A stretch of 25,865 nucleotides of DNA, taken from the NCBI GenBank assembly GCA_946479225.1, contig CAMLFI010000003.1, forward strand, positions 1 through 25,865, written 5' to 3'. Source of the stretch: an uncultured Mucilaginibacter sp. (GTDB taxonomy: Bacteria; Bacteroidota; Bacteroidia; Sphingobacteriales; Sphingobacteriaceae). The notes below the pieces were generated by a model. The model did not search any database. It was not told the DNA's origin and was given only the letters and a program-made list of their open reading frames with translations. Of this stretch, positions 8,357 through 17,285 are shown one piece after another. Every line of letters begins with the position of its first letter. Within the stretch, counting starts at the first letter, position 1. Both the position numbers and the translations under genes were made by a program.

Positions 8357-9622
8357 ATGAAGACTCATAATAATTTTGACGAACAGTTTGAGTTTGCGGG
8401 CAAAGCAAAAACCTGGAGCCTTGCTGCTATTGCTATAGGTGTTGTAGTAATTGCGCTTGGTTTCCTTACCGGACAGGTTGAGCGTACCTTCGCTAATTTA
8501 TTACTGATGGGCTATTACGTTACATGCGTTTGTTTGGCCGGTGCATTCTTTTGCGCGGTACAATATGTAACTCAGGCTGGCTGGTCTGCTTCAATATTGC
8601 GCATTCCGCATGCTTTTATAAAAGTATTACCTATACCTGCCATTATTTTGGTGGTGATCATAATTGCCGGACTAACCTTTACCCACACTATAGTTAACGA
8701 AGAGGGCCACGAGGTTGTTGCGCCTTACCTATACAAAATATGGGGACAACACGGTATTACTGAACCGGGTGAGCATTATGATGCACTTATTGCAGGTAAA
8801 TCAGGCTACCTAAACTTGGGTTTCTTTTTAGGACGTGTTATTGGCTTTTTATTAGCTTATATATTATTAAGCCGCCTGTTTGTAAAATACTCAACTAACG
8901 AGGATGAACTTTCGGGCATGTCAAACTACGATAAGAGCTTTAAACTTGCTTGCGTGTTCTTAGTAATATTTGGTTTTACTATCCCTGTATTCGCTTTTGA
9001 TGTTATCATGTCCTTAGAAGCGCACTGGTTCTCAACTATGTTTGGCTGGTATAACTTTGCTGCCCTTTGGGTAAGCGGTTTAGCTACCATGACATTGATC
9101 ATAATCTACCTACGCAATCAAGGCTATCTGCAATGGGTAACACAAGATCACCTGCACAACATGGGTCAGTTAATATTCGGTTTCTCAGTGTTCTGGACTT
9201 ACCTATGGTTTGCACAATTCCTGTTAACCTGGTACGCTAACATTCCTGAGGAAACTGCTTACTTCTACAAAAGATGGGAGCCTGATTTTAAACCTTGGTT
9301 TTGGTTAAGCATAGTAGTGAACTTTTTAACACCGTTGCTTGTACTGATGGCGCGTGATTCAAAACGCTCAACCAGTATATTAAAAGCTGCCTGCATTATT
9401 TTGATAGTAGGTCACTGGTTTGACTATTTCCAAATGATAATGCCGGGTACTGTTGAACATTTTTCTGAATGGTACACTGCTATTGGTTGGCTCGAGCCGG
9501 GTATATTTATAGGTTTTGCAGGTTTATTTGCATTCCTATTCTTTACTGCTTTAAGTAAATTCAAAGCATTGGCGCCAAAGAATCACCCGTTCCTACAGGA
9601 GAGCTTACATCATCACATATAA
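8357..9622 (+). CDS. actF: Alternative complex III membrane subunit ActF
   Basis: A 421-residue polytopic membrane protein of the NrfD-like ActF type, with about ten hydrophobic segments and a His-rich tail (ESLHHHI). It is the second large membrane subunit of alternative complex III, related to ActC, and has been discussed as part of a possible proton path, though this is not settled by the sequence. An upstream TTG at 8354 is in frame but the ATG at 8357 is the obvious start. It follows actE by 11 bases. Confidence 0.92.
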   Translation: MKTHNNFDEQFEFAGKAKTWSLAAIAIGVVVIALGFLTGQVERTFANLLLMGYYVTCVCLAGAFFCAVQYVTQAGWSASILRIPHAFIKVLPIPAIILVVIIIAGLTFTHTIVNEEGHEVVAPYLYKIWGQHGITEPGEHYDALIAGKSGYLNLGFFLGRVIGFLLAYILLSRLFVKYSTNEDELSGMSNYDKSFKLACVFLVIFGFTIPVFAFDVIMSLEAHWFSTMFGWYNFAALWVSGLATMTLIIIYLRNQGYLQWVTQDHLHNMGQLIFGFSVFWTYLWFAQFLLTWYANIPEETAYFYKRWEPDFKPWFWLSIVVNFLTPLLVLMARDSKRSTSILKAACIILIVGHWFDYFQMIMPGTVEHFSEWYTAIGWLEPGIFIGFAGLFAFLFFTALSKFKALAPKNHPFLQESLHHHI

Positions 9623-9631
9623 TTATATTGT

Positions 9632-9639
9632 TAATTTTG
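9632..9639 (+). promoter_or_regulatory. Possible internal promoter before ctaC
   Basis: TAATTTTG is a perfect match to TAnnTTTG and lies in the 50-base gap between actF and ctaC, 33 bases before the chosen ATG. The -33 region is poor (TTAC at 9605-9608, 23-base spacer). If active it would allow the oxidase genes ctaC-ctaD to be expressed apart from alternative complex III. AT-rich sequence can produce this octamer by chance. Confidence 0.3.
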
Positions 9640-9672
9640 CAACAAAAACAGAATACCAAACTACCAATTACA

Positions 9673-10854
9673 ATGGGATTCAATAAAGTAATAAATTCTA
9701 AAAAAATGCTTTCGCTGTTTGCTGCGTTGATGCTTACCGGCACCAATCTGTTGATGGCGCAAGGTACTGCGACAGCTGCGGCGGAAAAACCGGGTGTTGA
9801 CTGGTTGAGCGTAGGCTATTATGTACTGCTTTTTTTACTGGCATGTGTAGCTTTGGCTATTGTTGGTAAAATTTTAAAGGTATATGATCTGAGCCAGAAG
9901 ATACGAGGCAAAGCGGGCCTTAACTGGAACAACCTTATGGCTGTTATTTGTATTGTGTTCCTGGTAGCCGGCGCAATTGGAACTTATTGGTCATTTTCAG
10001 TACAAGGCCAGATGGTTTTACCGGATGCGGCTTCTGTACATGGCGTTAAGATAGACAGCATGTTCTGGACAACTACTGTAATTACTTTTATAGTGTTTGT
10101 GATTACCCAAATATTACTTTTCACTTTCTTATTTGTATACAGGCATTCGTCAAAACGCAGAGCGTACTTTTTACCTCACAATAATACTATTGAAAAGGTT
10201 TGGACAATTCTTCCTGCCATTGTGTTAACAATATTGGTGATCTTCGGCTTTTTTACATGGCAAGAAGTAACCAACAGTGCCGATGCTAAAGGTCAACCTG
10301 CATCAATAAACGTTGACATTACCGGTGAGCAATTTATGTGGAACCTGCGCTATCCGGGTCCCGATGGTTTGCTAGGCAAAAAGAATTACAAATTGGTTAG
10401 TGGTTCAAACAAACTGGGTATTGATTATACTGACAAAAACAGCTTTGATGATTTGAAAGCTGATACAATGGTTATTCCAGTTAATAAATCAGTAAGATTG
10501 AATATAGGCTCTAAGGATATCATCCATAGCGTGTACATGCCGCACTTCAGGGTACAGTTAAATGCGGTACCGGGCTTGCCAACTTTCTTTAAGTTTACGC
10601 CAACGTACACTACGGAGCAAATGCGCCAAAAAACGGAGGATCCTAAGTTTGAATACCTGGTTTATTGCAATAAAATATGCGGAGCCAGCCACTATAACAT
10701 GCAAAAAATTGTACGTGTGGTAAGCGAGGCAGAGTACACCCAATGGTTAGCCAAACAACAACCTTATTTAACCCCGGCTTTAAGAACGGAGTTGAAATTA
10801 GCCGAGGTTAAAAAAAATAATATTTCTACAAACAGGTTAGCGTTAAACAATTAA
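9673..10854 (+). CDS. ctaC: Cytochrome c oxidase subunit II
   Basis: From the ATG at 9673 the product has 393 residues: a signal peptide ending MAQ (about 30), an extra hydrophobic segment (about 45-65), two further membrane helices of the subunit II hairpin, and a periplasmic cupredoxin domain. The CuA ligands are visible as His285 (DIIHSVYMPHF), Cys332, Cys336, His340 and Met343 (CNKICGASHYNM). The usual CxExC glutamate, which ligates through its backbone, is replaced by Lys, so CuA should still form. No cytochrome c domain is fused to the C terminus. An upstream in-frame TTG at 9628 is rejected because it lies before the possible -7 box and would ruin the signal peptide. Electrons arrive here from the complex III cytochromes. 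Confidence 0.94.
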   Translation: MGFNKVINSKKMLSLFAALMLTGTNLLMAQGTATAAAEKPGVDWLSVGYYVLLFLLACVALAIVGKILKVYDLSQKIRGKAGLNWNNLMAVICIVFLVAGAIGTYWSFSVQGQMVLPDAASVHGVKIDSMFWTTTVITFIVFVITQILLFTFLFVYRHSSKRRAYFLPHNNTIEKVWTILPAIVLTILVIFGFFTWQEVTNSADAKGQPASINVDITGEQFMWNLRYPGPDGLLGKKNYKLVSGSNKLGIDYTDKNSFDDLKADTMVIPVNKSVRLNIGSKDIIHSVYMPHFRVQLNAVPGLPTFFKFTPTYTTEQMRQKTEDPKFEYLVYCNKICGASHYNMQKIVRVVSEAEYTQWLAKQQPYLTPALRTELKLAEVKKNNISTNRLALNN

Positions 10855-10863
10855 TTAGCGAAT

Positions 10864-12750
10864 ATGTCAACATTAGCAGTTCACGATCACGGGGTAGCAC
10901 ATCACGAAGAAGGTCACGAGCATCACCATAAAGACACTTTTTTAACAAAATATATTTTCAGTCAGGATCACAAAATGATCGCTAAGCAATTCCTGATCAC
11001 AGGTATTACTATGGCTTTCATTGCAATGATACTATCAGTATTGTTCAGGATCCAGTTAGCATACCCTGACAAAGCGTTTCCTTTATTGGAAACGTTATTG
11101 GGCCGTTTTGCTCCTGAAGGTCGCCTTGATTCGGAGTTCTACCTTTCATTGGTTACCATACACGGTACCATCATGGTGTTCTTTGTGTTAACAGCCGGTT
11201 TGAGCGGTACTTTCAGTAACTTATTAATACCATTACAGGTAGGTGCACGTGATATGGCTTCGCCATTCATGAACATGTTATCATACTGGTTCTTTTTTAC
11301 TGCATGCGTTATCATGCTGTCATCATTCTTCATCCAAAAGGGCCCAGCCGGTCCGGGATGGACCATATATCCTCCTTTATCAGCATTGCCAACCGCAATG
11401 AAAGGTTCGGGCATGGGGATGACGCTGTGGCTTATAAGTATGGTGTGTTTCATCGCATCATCACTGATGGGTGGCATCAACTATGTAAGTACGGTATTGA
11501 ACATGCGTACTAAAGGTATGGATCTTTGGAAAATGCCTTTAACTATCTGGGCATTCTTCTTAACCGCTATTCTGGGTGTATTATCGTTCCCTGTATTGGT
11601 AGCCGGTGTGGTGTTGTTAATATTCGACCGTAGCTTTGGTACCAGCTTTTATTTATCAGACATTGTAGTAAACGGACAGGTAATGCCGTTTGAAGGTGGT
11701 AGCCCTATCTTATTCCAGCACTTGTTCTGGTTCTTGGGTCACCCGGAAGTATATATCGTAATTATGCCGGCCATGGGTATCTCATCTGAGGTTATGTCGG
11801 TAAACTCACGCAAACCTATCTTTGGTTACCACGCGATGGTTTATTCATTGATCGGTATCACTGTATTATCATTTATTGTATGGGGTCACCACATGTTTGT
11901 AACGGGTATGAATCCGTTCCTGGGCGGTGTGTTCATGATCACTACGTTGATCATTGCGGTGCCATCAGCAGTAAAAACATTTAACTGGTTGGCTACTATA
12001 TGGCGCGGTAACATCAGATTCACACCTGCAATGTTGTTCGCTATAGGTATGGTGTCATTCTTTATCTCTGGTGGTTTAACCGGTATATTCCTGGGTAACG
12101 CTGCGTTGGACATTAACCTGCACGATACTTACTTCGTGGTAGCTCACTTCCACCTGGTAATGGGTTCGGCAGCTATATTTGGTATGCTTGCCGGTGTTTA
12201 CCATTGGTTCCCTAAAATGTTCGGCCGCATGATGGACGACAAATTAGGTTACCTGCACTTTTGGTTAACCTTTATAGGTGCTTACCTGGTATTCTTCCCA
12301 ATGCACTTTATGGGTCTTGATGGTGTGCCACGCCGTTACTATCAATTTACCGAGTTTGTTTCTATGCAACGCTGGTTATCAGTTAATATGTTTATTACCT
12401 GGGCAGCTATTATATCTGCGTTGGCACAGGTTGCATTCCTTTATAACTTTATTCACTCTATATTCTGGGGTAAAAGAACTATCCAAAACCCTTGGGAAGC
12501 CAATACATTGGAATGGACCGCTCCTATTGAGCATTTCCACGGCAACTGGCATGGAGAGATTCCTTCGGTTTACCGCTGGCCATATGATTATAGCAAGCCT
12601 GGTGCCGAAGAGGATTACATAATGCAAACCACTCCGTTGTCGCAAACCATGAGTTCAAATGTTCCGCATGATTTTGAAGATAATCCTGCAGGTTTAGAAG
12701 AACTTAGTAAATGGACCAGTACACAAAAAGCTAACGAAGAAGTAAAATAA
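10864..12750 (+). CDS. ctaD: Cytochrome c oxidase subunit I
   Basis: A 628-residue heme-copper oxidase catalytic subunit with about twelve membrane helices. Ligands seen: His100 and His430 for low-spin heme a, His428 for heme a3, and His293, His342, His343 for CuB. Glu295 and Tyr297 in GHPEVY mark an A1-type enzyme with the cross-linked Tyr and the D-channel glutamate; Asp130 in GARDMA is the D-channel entrance. The N terminus is unusually His-rich, with eight His between residues 7 and 22. It starts 9 bases after ctaC and is followed by an intrinsic terminator at 12772-12822. It reduces oxygen to water while pumping protons. Confidence 0.97.
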   Translation: MSTLAVHDHGVAHHEEGHEHHHKDTFLTKYIFSQDHKMIAKQFLITGITMAFIAMILSVLFRIQLAYPDKAFPLLETLLGRFAPEGRLDSEFYLSLVTIHGTIMVFFVLTAGLSGTFSNLLIPLQVGARDMASPFMNMLSYWFFFTACVIMLSSFFIQKGPAGPGWTIYPPLSALPTAMKGSGMGMTLWLISMVCFIASSLMGGINYVSTVLNMRTKGMDLWKMPLTIWAFFLTAILGVLSFPVLVAGVVLLIFDRSFGTSFYLSDIVVNGQVMPFEGGSPILFQHLFWFLGHPEVYIVIMPAMGISSEVMSVNSRKPIFGYHAMVYSLIGITVLSFIVWGHHMFVTGMNPFLGGVFMITTLIIAVPSAVKTFNWLATIWRGNIRFTPAMLFAIGMVSFFISGGLTGIFLGNAALDINLHDTYFVVAHFHLVMGSAAIFGMLAGVYHWFPKMFGRMMDDKLGYLHFWLTFIGAYLVFFPMHFMGLDGVPRRYYQFTEFVSMQRWLSVNMFITWAAIISALAQVAFLYNFIHSIFWGKRTIQNPWEANTLEWTAPIEHFHGNWHGEIPSVYRWPYDYSKPGAEEDYIMQTTPLSQTMSSNVPHDFEDNPAGLEELSKWTSTQKANEEVK

Positions 12751-12771
12751 TAATTTACTGATCTGATTTTG

Positions 12772-12822
12772 TTAGGGTATCTGTACAGGAGTAATATCCA
12801 TAAACAGGTACCCTAATTTTTT
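12772..12822 (+). terminator. Intrinsic terminator after ctaD
   Basis: A 13-bp stem (12772-12784 with 12804-12816, one G-U pair) with a 19-base loop is followed by six T residues at 12817-12822. It separates the act-ctaCD genes from the heme-synthesis and assembly genes. No clear TAnnTTTG promoter lies between it and ctaA at 12834, so it may work as a partial terminator that sets a lower downstream level. Confidence 0.75.
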
Positions 12823-12833
12823 AAGATACATAG

Positions 12834-13895
12834 ATGCACAAAACCACCGCGAAGCATAGATTTCAAAGAATCAATCTTTTAAGCATTATACTGCTTTTTG
12901 TATTGATACTTGCAGGCGGCGTAGTGCGTAGCACCGGCTCGGGCATGGGTTGCCCTGATTGGCCCAAGTGTTTTGGCAGGTTCATACCGCCGGTTAGCGC
13001 CGAGCAATTGCCCGAAAATTATAAGCAAAAATATGTTGAGGGCCGCATGGCTAAGAATCAGCGTTTTGCTAATACATTGGATGTTTTCGGCTATTCTGAT
13101 CTGGCTAGGCGCCTGCGCGAAGACAGATCCGTACTTGTCCCTGAGGAATTTAACGCCCCCCGCACCTGGACGGAATACGTTAACCGCCTTATTGGTGCAT
13201 CATCGGGTATATTTTTATTGCTCACCGCTGTATATTCTTTTGCTTATTCAGATAAAAATAAGCTGATCCCTTTTTTAAGCGTTTTTAATTTGATACTGAT
13301 CGGCTTTCAGGCATGGTTGGGGTCTATAGTAGTTTCAACTAATTTAGTGGCTTGGATAATAACGGTGCACCTGTTACTGGCGCTGGCTATTTTGGCTATA
13401 TGTATCGCTACTTATCATTTGGCGCGTGCAAGTGGTCGTCCTTCCTTGCGTGTTAACGCCATAACTTACATGATTACTATAGCTGCGCTGATCTTATCTG
13501 TCGTGCAAATAACATTTGGTACCGAAGTGCGCGAACGTATTGATGCTGTTGCCACGCGACTACAGGATGGATACCGCTCGACATGGATAAACAATGCAGG
13601 AAAAATTTTTACCGATCATCGCGACCTTGCGCTATTGGTTTTGGCGGTAAACCTTGTTTTATATTTGTTGGTGCGCAGGGGCTTTAACAGGCACTCCATA
13701 CAGCAGCAGATAATGAGTTTTACGTTTCTGATGATCGTTTTGCAGATAGTTACAGGTGTGGCATTAGCCTACTTCGCCCTACCGCCGGTTGCACAGGCCA
13801 GTCATATTGTTTTAGCGAGTTTGTTATTTGGAGCGCAATTCTACTTGCTGCTTAATTTATTCCGCTCGGCGAGTTTACATGGAGGACATCAATGA
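12834..13895 (+). CDS. ctaA: Heme A synthase (COX15/CtaA family)
   Basis: A 353-residue integral membrane protein of the COX15/CtaA family, which oxidises the C8 methyl of heme O to a formyl group to make heme A for the oxidase. Seen are the family opening GGVVRSTGSGMGCPDWPKC, with the loop cysteine pair Cys40 and Cys46, the TEYVNRLIGA block, TVHLLLALAIL and the final QASHIVLASLLFGAQF histidine helix. About eight membrane helices are evident, with a long extracytoplasmic loop after the first helix. It overlaps ctaB by 4 bases (ATGA at 13892), indicating coupled translation. Confidence 0.94.
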   Translation: MHKTTAKHRFQRINLLSIILLFVLILAGGVVRSTGSGMGCPDWPKCFGRFIPPVSAEQLPENYKQKYVEGRMAKNQRFANTLDVFGYSDLARRLREDRSVLVPEEFNAPRTWTEYVNRLIGASSGIFLLLTAVYSFAYSDKNKLIPFLSVFNLILIGFQAWLGSIVVSTNLVAWIITVHLLLALAILAICIATYHLARASGRPSLRVNAITYMITIAALILSVVQITFGTEVRERIDAVATRLQDGYRSTWINNAGKIFTDHRDLALLVLAVNLVLYLLVRRGFNRHSIQQQIMSFTFLMIVLQIVTGVALAYFALPPVAQASHIVLASLLFGAQFYLLLNLFRSASLHGGHQ

Positions 13896-14782
13896 GATTT
13901 AGCGATTTTTCAAAGCTCATAAAATTCAGACTTACCTTTTTGGTGGTGTTCTCCGCGTCTATATCTTTTATTATTGCCGTTAAGGCAAATGGTGGTAATA
14001 CATGGGGATCGTTATACAGCTCAATAATGTGGATAAACTGGGCAAAGTTGGTTATAGGCGGGTTTTTGGTCACCGCCGCTGCTAATAGTTTTAACGAAGT
14101 TATCGAAGTTGATCTGGATAAATTAATGAAGCGCACCAAGGATCGCCCTATGCCTGCCGGACGGATGACCACGGGACAAGGTTTGGTTTTAGGTTTAGGC
14201 ATGGGTATGGCGGGGACCTATATTTTAGGGTCGCTTAATATACTTACGGGTTTGCTATCGGTTTTTTCAATTTTGCTTTATGCATTTGCCTACACGCCAT
14301 TAAAAAGGAAGTCGCCGATATCTGTTTTTGTAGGAGCGTTCCCTGGGGCATTCCCTGCCTTAATTGGATATGTAGCCGGACAACCCAACGGCCGTATAGA
14401 CGAGATAGCCCTGGTGTTATTTTCCATACAATTTGTATGGCAGTTTGTGCATTTCTGGGCAATTGCCTGGGTGCTTGATGATGATTATAAATTGGCAGGT
14501 TTCCGTTTATTACCAACCGGCAGCAGGGATACCGGCAGCGCGATAATTACTGTTATATTTGCGGTTATATTAGTGCCTGTAAGCTTGTTACCCACTATTT
14601 TAGGATACGGCGGTTATTATGTAGGTGGTGTATCCTTAATTTGCAGCTTGATATTTTTGTACCAGGCAATTATGTTGTTGCGTACCCGGCAGATACTCGA
14701 AGCCAGGAAACTGATGTTCGGTTCGTTTTTTTGGTTGCCGGTAGTACAGTTAATGTTTTTATTTGATTTTATAGGAAAGTGA
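13892..14782 (+). CDS. ctaB: Heme O synthase, protoheme IX farnesyltransferase
   Basis: A 296-residue UbiA-type prenyltransferase that adds the farnesyl group to heme B, giving heme O for CtaA. The Asp-rich substrate region is NSFNEVIEVDLDKLMKRTK (about 65-83), followed by RPMPAGRM, and the second characteristic stretch is HFWAIAWVLDDDYKLAGFRL. About eight or nine membrane helices are present. The stop at 14780-14782 lies one base before the next ATG. Length and motifs are typical of CtaB/COX10. Confidence 0.94.
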   Translation: MRFSDFSKLIKFRLTFLVVFSASISFIIAVKANGGNTWGSLYSSIMWINWAKLVIGGFLVTAAANSFNEVIEVDLDKLMKRTKDRPMPAGRMTTGQGLVLGLGMGMAGTYILGSLNILTGLLSVFSILLYAFAYTPLKRKSPISVFVGAFPGAFPALIGYVAGQPNGRIDEIALVLFSIQFVWQFVHFWAIAWVLDDDYKLAGFRLLPTGSRDTGSAIITVIFAVILVPVSLLPTILGYGGYYVGGVSLICSLIFLYQAIMLLRTRQILEARKLMFGSFFWLPVVQLMFLFDFIGK

Positions 14783-14783
14783 G

Positions 14784-15368
14784 ATGATGATGGCTCAGAT
14801 ACAACAGGAAGATAAATTAAACCTCGGCGCTAAAAAATTCAATATGTGGATCTTCATATTCACATCATTTATGTTTTTTGCGGCGCTTACCAGCGGTTTT
14901 ATAGTATACATTGGCGGCCGTGGTGGCAAGGCTCTTGGCATGCAGTTGCCCTCTGCGTTTATGTATAGTACATTTGTAATAGCGTTAAGTAGTGTTACCA
15001 TGTATTTGGCATCAAGGGCGGCCAAGCAGTTGAATTTTGCCAGGCAGCGTCTTTTTTTAACCCTAACCATTTTTCTGGGTGTCGTATTTTTTATTATACA
15101 GATACTAGGATGGGGTGCTTTGGTTAAAGCCGACGCGTTTTTAGTTAATAACAACGCATCTATATCCTTTGTATATATTTTTACAGGGATGCACCTTTTG
15201 CACATTATAGCCGGATTGGTCTTGTTAACTTTTGCATTAGTTAGAAGCAACCGCAATGTGCCGCAGGTAAAGAACTTATACAACATGCAGATGTCATCTA
15301 TTTTTTGGCATTTTGTGGATATTATATGGATTTATCTGTATGTTTTTTTACTTTTGAACCAACATTAA
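14784..15368 (+). CDS. Cytochrome c oxidase subunit III-like protein (first copy)
   Basis: A 194-residue membrane protein with five hydrophobic segments, matching the short five-helix form of heme-copper oxidase subunit III. The C-terminal block SSIFWHFVDIIWIYLYVFL contains the conserved WHFVDxxW signature also present in the second copy. Three consecutive ATG codons (14784, 14787, 14790) are possible starts. The gene is packed against ctaB (1 base) and followed 25 bases later by the second subunit III gene. Subunit III stabilises the oxidase and its oxygen and proton uptake; why two are kept is not known from the sequence. Confidence 0.88.
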   Translation: MMMAQIQQEDKLNLGAKKFNMWIFIFTSFMFFAALTSGFIVYIGGRGGKALGMQLPSAFMYSTFVIALSSVTMYLASRAAKQLNFARQRLFLTLTIFLGVVFFIIQILGWGALVKADAFLVNNNASISFVYIFTGMHLLHIIAGLVLLTFALVRSNRNVPQVKNLYNMQMSSIFWHFVDIIWIYLYVFLLLNQH

Positions 15369-15393
15369 TAACAATTTCATAGCTAAACTAGAA

Positions 15394-16122
15394 ATGAGCG
15401 AAGCAGTATCAAAAATTGATGAAATAAAAACAACGCCGTGGGCCGGCGGCCATTCCCCGTTTAAGGTTGAGTATGGCAAAATGATGATGTGGTTTTTCCT
15501 GTTGTCGGATGCCTTTACTTTTTCTTCCTTACTAATATCATACGGTACGCTTCGTTTTAGTATGCCTACCTGGCCGGCTGCCGATAAGGTTTTTCAATCT
15601 GTACCGGGTTTGGTAGATAGCGGCTATCCACTGGTTTTTGTGGGTATTATGACATTCATCCTGATCATGAGTTCTGTTACCATGGTATTAGCTGTTGAGG
15701 CCGGCCACCGTAACTCTAAAAAAGAGGTAGTTACCTGGATGATATTCACTATCATCGGTGGCCTTATGTTCCTGGGTTGCCAGGCTCTAGAGTGGACACA
15801 TCTTCATCACGAAGGTTTCTGGTGGGCAAGCATACCTAAGGATACACACGCATTAAGGGAGTTTTTTAGTGATGAGCATGGCGTATTATCAGCGCAGCAA
15901 ACAGCTGCCCAGGCTTTTGCCAACTTGTTTTTCACTATTACAGGTTTCCACGGTTTCCACGTATTTAGCGGTGTTATTATCAATATCGTTATTACACTTA
16001 ACGTTTTAGCCGGTACTTACGAAAAACGCGGTAGTTATTTAATGATAGAAAAAGTTGGCCTTTACTGGCACTTTGTAGATCTGGTTTGGGTATTCGTATT
16101 TACCTTCTTTTATTTAGTATAA
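15394..16122 (+). CDS. ctaE: Cytochrome c oxidase subunit III (second copy)
   Basis: A 242-residue subunit III with five main membrane helices, a longer insertion after the third helix (about 145-170), the GFHGFHVFSG motif and the C-terminal KVGLYWHFVDLVWVFVFTF block. It is longer than and clearly diverged from the adjacent first copy, so the pair is not a recent duplication. Tandem subunit III genes are common in oxidase operons of Bacteroidota. It is followed 20 bases later by the subunit IV gene. Confidence 0.92.
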   Translation: MSEAVSKIDEIKTTPWAGGHSPFKVEYGKMMMWFFLLSDAFTFSSLLISYGTLRFSMPTWPAADKVFQSVPGLVDSGYPLVFVGIMTFILIMSSVTMVLAVEAGHRNSKKEVVTWMIFTIIGGLMFLGCQALEWTHLHHEGFWWASIPKDTHALREFFSDEHGVLSAQQTAAQAFANLFFTITGFHGFHVFSGVIINIVITLNVLAGTYEKRGSYLMIEKVGLYWHFVDLVWVFVFTFFYLV

Positions 16123-16142
16123 CAATATAACAGATATATATT

Positions 16143-16493
16143 ATGTCATCAAATACAGACGTTACAAGTCACGATCACGACCACGAGCATGGTGAAGGAA
16201 TGACCGCCAAGAAAATATGGCAAGTGTTTTTCATACTGTTAGGCATTACAGTAATTGAGTTCATTATAGCGCTTTACTTTGTCGAGAAAGGACTTATGGA
16301 TCGCAGTATTGCTAACCCAATCTACATAATTTTAACATTAGCTAAGGCATTTTACATTGTGGCTTACTTTATGCACTTAAAGTTTGAAAAAGTGGGCCTG
16401 GTTTATTCTATAATTGTGCCTATTCTATTCATCATCGGTTTAATCCTGGTGCTTACTAATGAGAGCCACCACTGGATTGGATTGAGAGCATAA
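16143..16493 (+). CDS. Cytochrome c oxidase subunit IV (prokaryotic type)
   Basis: A 116-residue protein with three membrane helices (about 24-46, 54-75 and 83-104), the pattern of prokaryotic oxidase subunit IV. The signature segment AKAFYIVAYFMHLKFE at 67-82 is characteristic. The N terminus is acidic and His-rich (SHDHDHEHGEG, His10, 12, 14 and 16), like the N terminus of subunit I. The stop codon at 16491-16493 directly abuts the ATG of the Sco-like gene, so the two are translationally linked. Confidence 0.9.
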   Translation: MSSNTDVTSHDHDHEHGEGMTAKKIWQVFFILLGITVIEFIIALYFVEKGLMDRSIANPIYIILTLAKAFYIVAYFMHLKFEKVGLVYSIIVPILFIIGLILVLTNESHHWIGLRA

Positions 16494-17192
16494 ATGAAAA
16501 TCCGCTTAGTTAAAAAAATACTGATCCTGGCAGCCATATTAGCGCTGCCGGGATTTTTATATTATTTACTTACCGCAAAGGGTAAAAACAGGTATAAACC
16601 GCTGCCGGTTTATGGCCCCAAACAGGTGACAAAAACCGGTCATAAGTTTCACGGCAAGTTTATTCCTGATACCATTTACCACCAGTTGCCGGATTTTAAA
16701 CTGACAGATCAGGACGGGCGCGAGCTTACAGGTAAAAGTCTTGACAGCAATATTTTTGTAGCTAACTTTTTCTACACCAATTGCACCGGCGTTTGCGAAA
16801 CCACCAACACTAATTTGAAGGCCTTGCTTGATACTTATAAAAAGAACAAGCTGGTTTCATTTGTATCTATAACGGTCGATCCGCAGCGCGATTCAGTAGC
16901 CGCTTTAAAAAAGTATGCCAAGCAGTTTAACCCCGCGGGTGTAAAGTGGATGTTCCTTACCGGCGATACCGCGCAGGTCTATCCTTTAGCACGCCAGGGT
17001 TTCCTGGTGAACGCGGTTGATGCAGGCAATGGTAATTTTATTTATAGTGATAAACTGATATTGATAGATAAGAAGAAACGTATCAGGGGATATTATTCAG
17101 GGGCCTCAATAGCAGAGATGACCCGGCTAAACGACGAGATTAAAGTATTGATAGCCGAAGAGATACGTGAAATGGATGAACCGCTTTATTGA
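16494..17192 (+). CDS. Sco1/SenC-family oxidase assembly protein
   Basis: A 232-residue thioredoxin-fold protein with an N-terminal membrane anchor (about 8-27). The CxxxC copper motif is present as Cys97 and Cys101 in FFYTNCTGVCETTN, but without the prolines usual around it. The conserved third copper ligand, a His in a context like FIHS(D/E)K in relatives I recall, is Tyr184 here (NFIYSDKLILID). Sco proteins load copper into the CuA site of subunit II; a protein lacking the His may act instead as a thiol reductant or use another ligand. It is the sixth gene after the internal terminator and is followed by a repeat-rich gap. Confidence 0.88.
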   Translation: MKIRLVKKILILAAILALPGFLYYLLTAKGKNRYKPLPVYGPKQVTKTGHKFHGKFIPDTIYHQLPDFKLTDQDGRELTGKSLDSNIFVANFFYTNCTGVCETTNTNLKALLDTYKKNKLVSFVSITVDPQRDSVAALKKYAKQFNPAGVKWMFLTGDTAQVYPLARQGFLVNAVDAGNGNFIYSDKLILIDKKKRIRGYYSGASIAEMTRLNDEIKVLIAEEIREMDEPLY

Positions 17193-17195
17193 GAG

Positions 17196-17285
17196 TCAAG
17201 AATCAAGAGCCAAGACTCAAGATGCATAAGTAAACACTTAGTATAAACAATAACAAGGTCTTGATTCTTGCATCTTGATTCTTGA
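17196..17285. repeat. Inverted repeat built of tandem 7-base units
   Basis: The gap between the Sco-like and DUF420 genes holds a left arm at 17196-17223 made of four 7-base units of the form TCAAGAN, and a right arm at 17258-17285 made of four units of the complement NTCTTGA. Extended to 32 bases, the arms (17193-17224 and 17257-17288) pair at 26 of 32 positions. A smaller hairpin TAAGT/ACTTA lies in the loop (17228-17241). The element ends 9 bases before the next ATG and would fold strongly in the transcript. A second element of the same design, with 8-base units, lies before fusA. Confidence 0.85.

Noticed and set aside
9628..9672. TTG start for ctaC
   Set aside because: It overlaps a possible -7 box and adds a polar stretch ahead of a good signal peptide beginning at 9673.
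14795..15286. 163-residue minus-strand open frame opposite subunit III
   Set aside because: Composition is that of an antisense shadow of a conserved membrane protein gene; no start context or homology seen.
14784..16122. Recent duplication of oxidase subunit III
   Set aside because: The two copies are diverged and of different length; tandem subunit III genes are common in this phylum, so this is ordinary.
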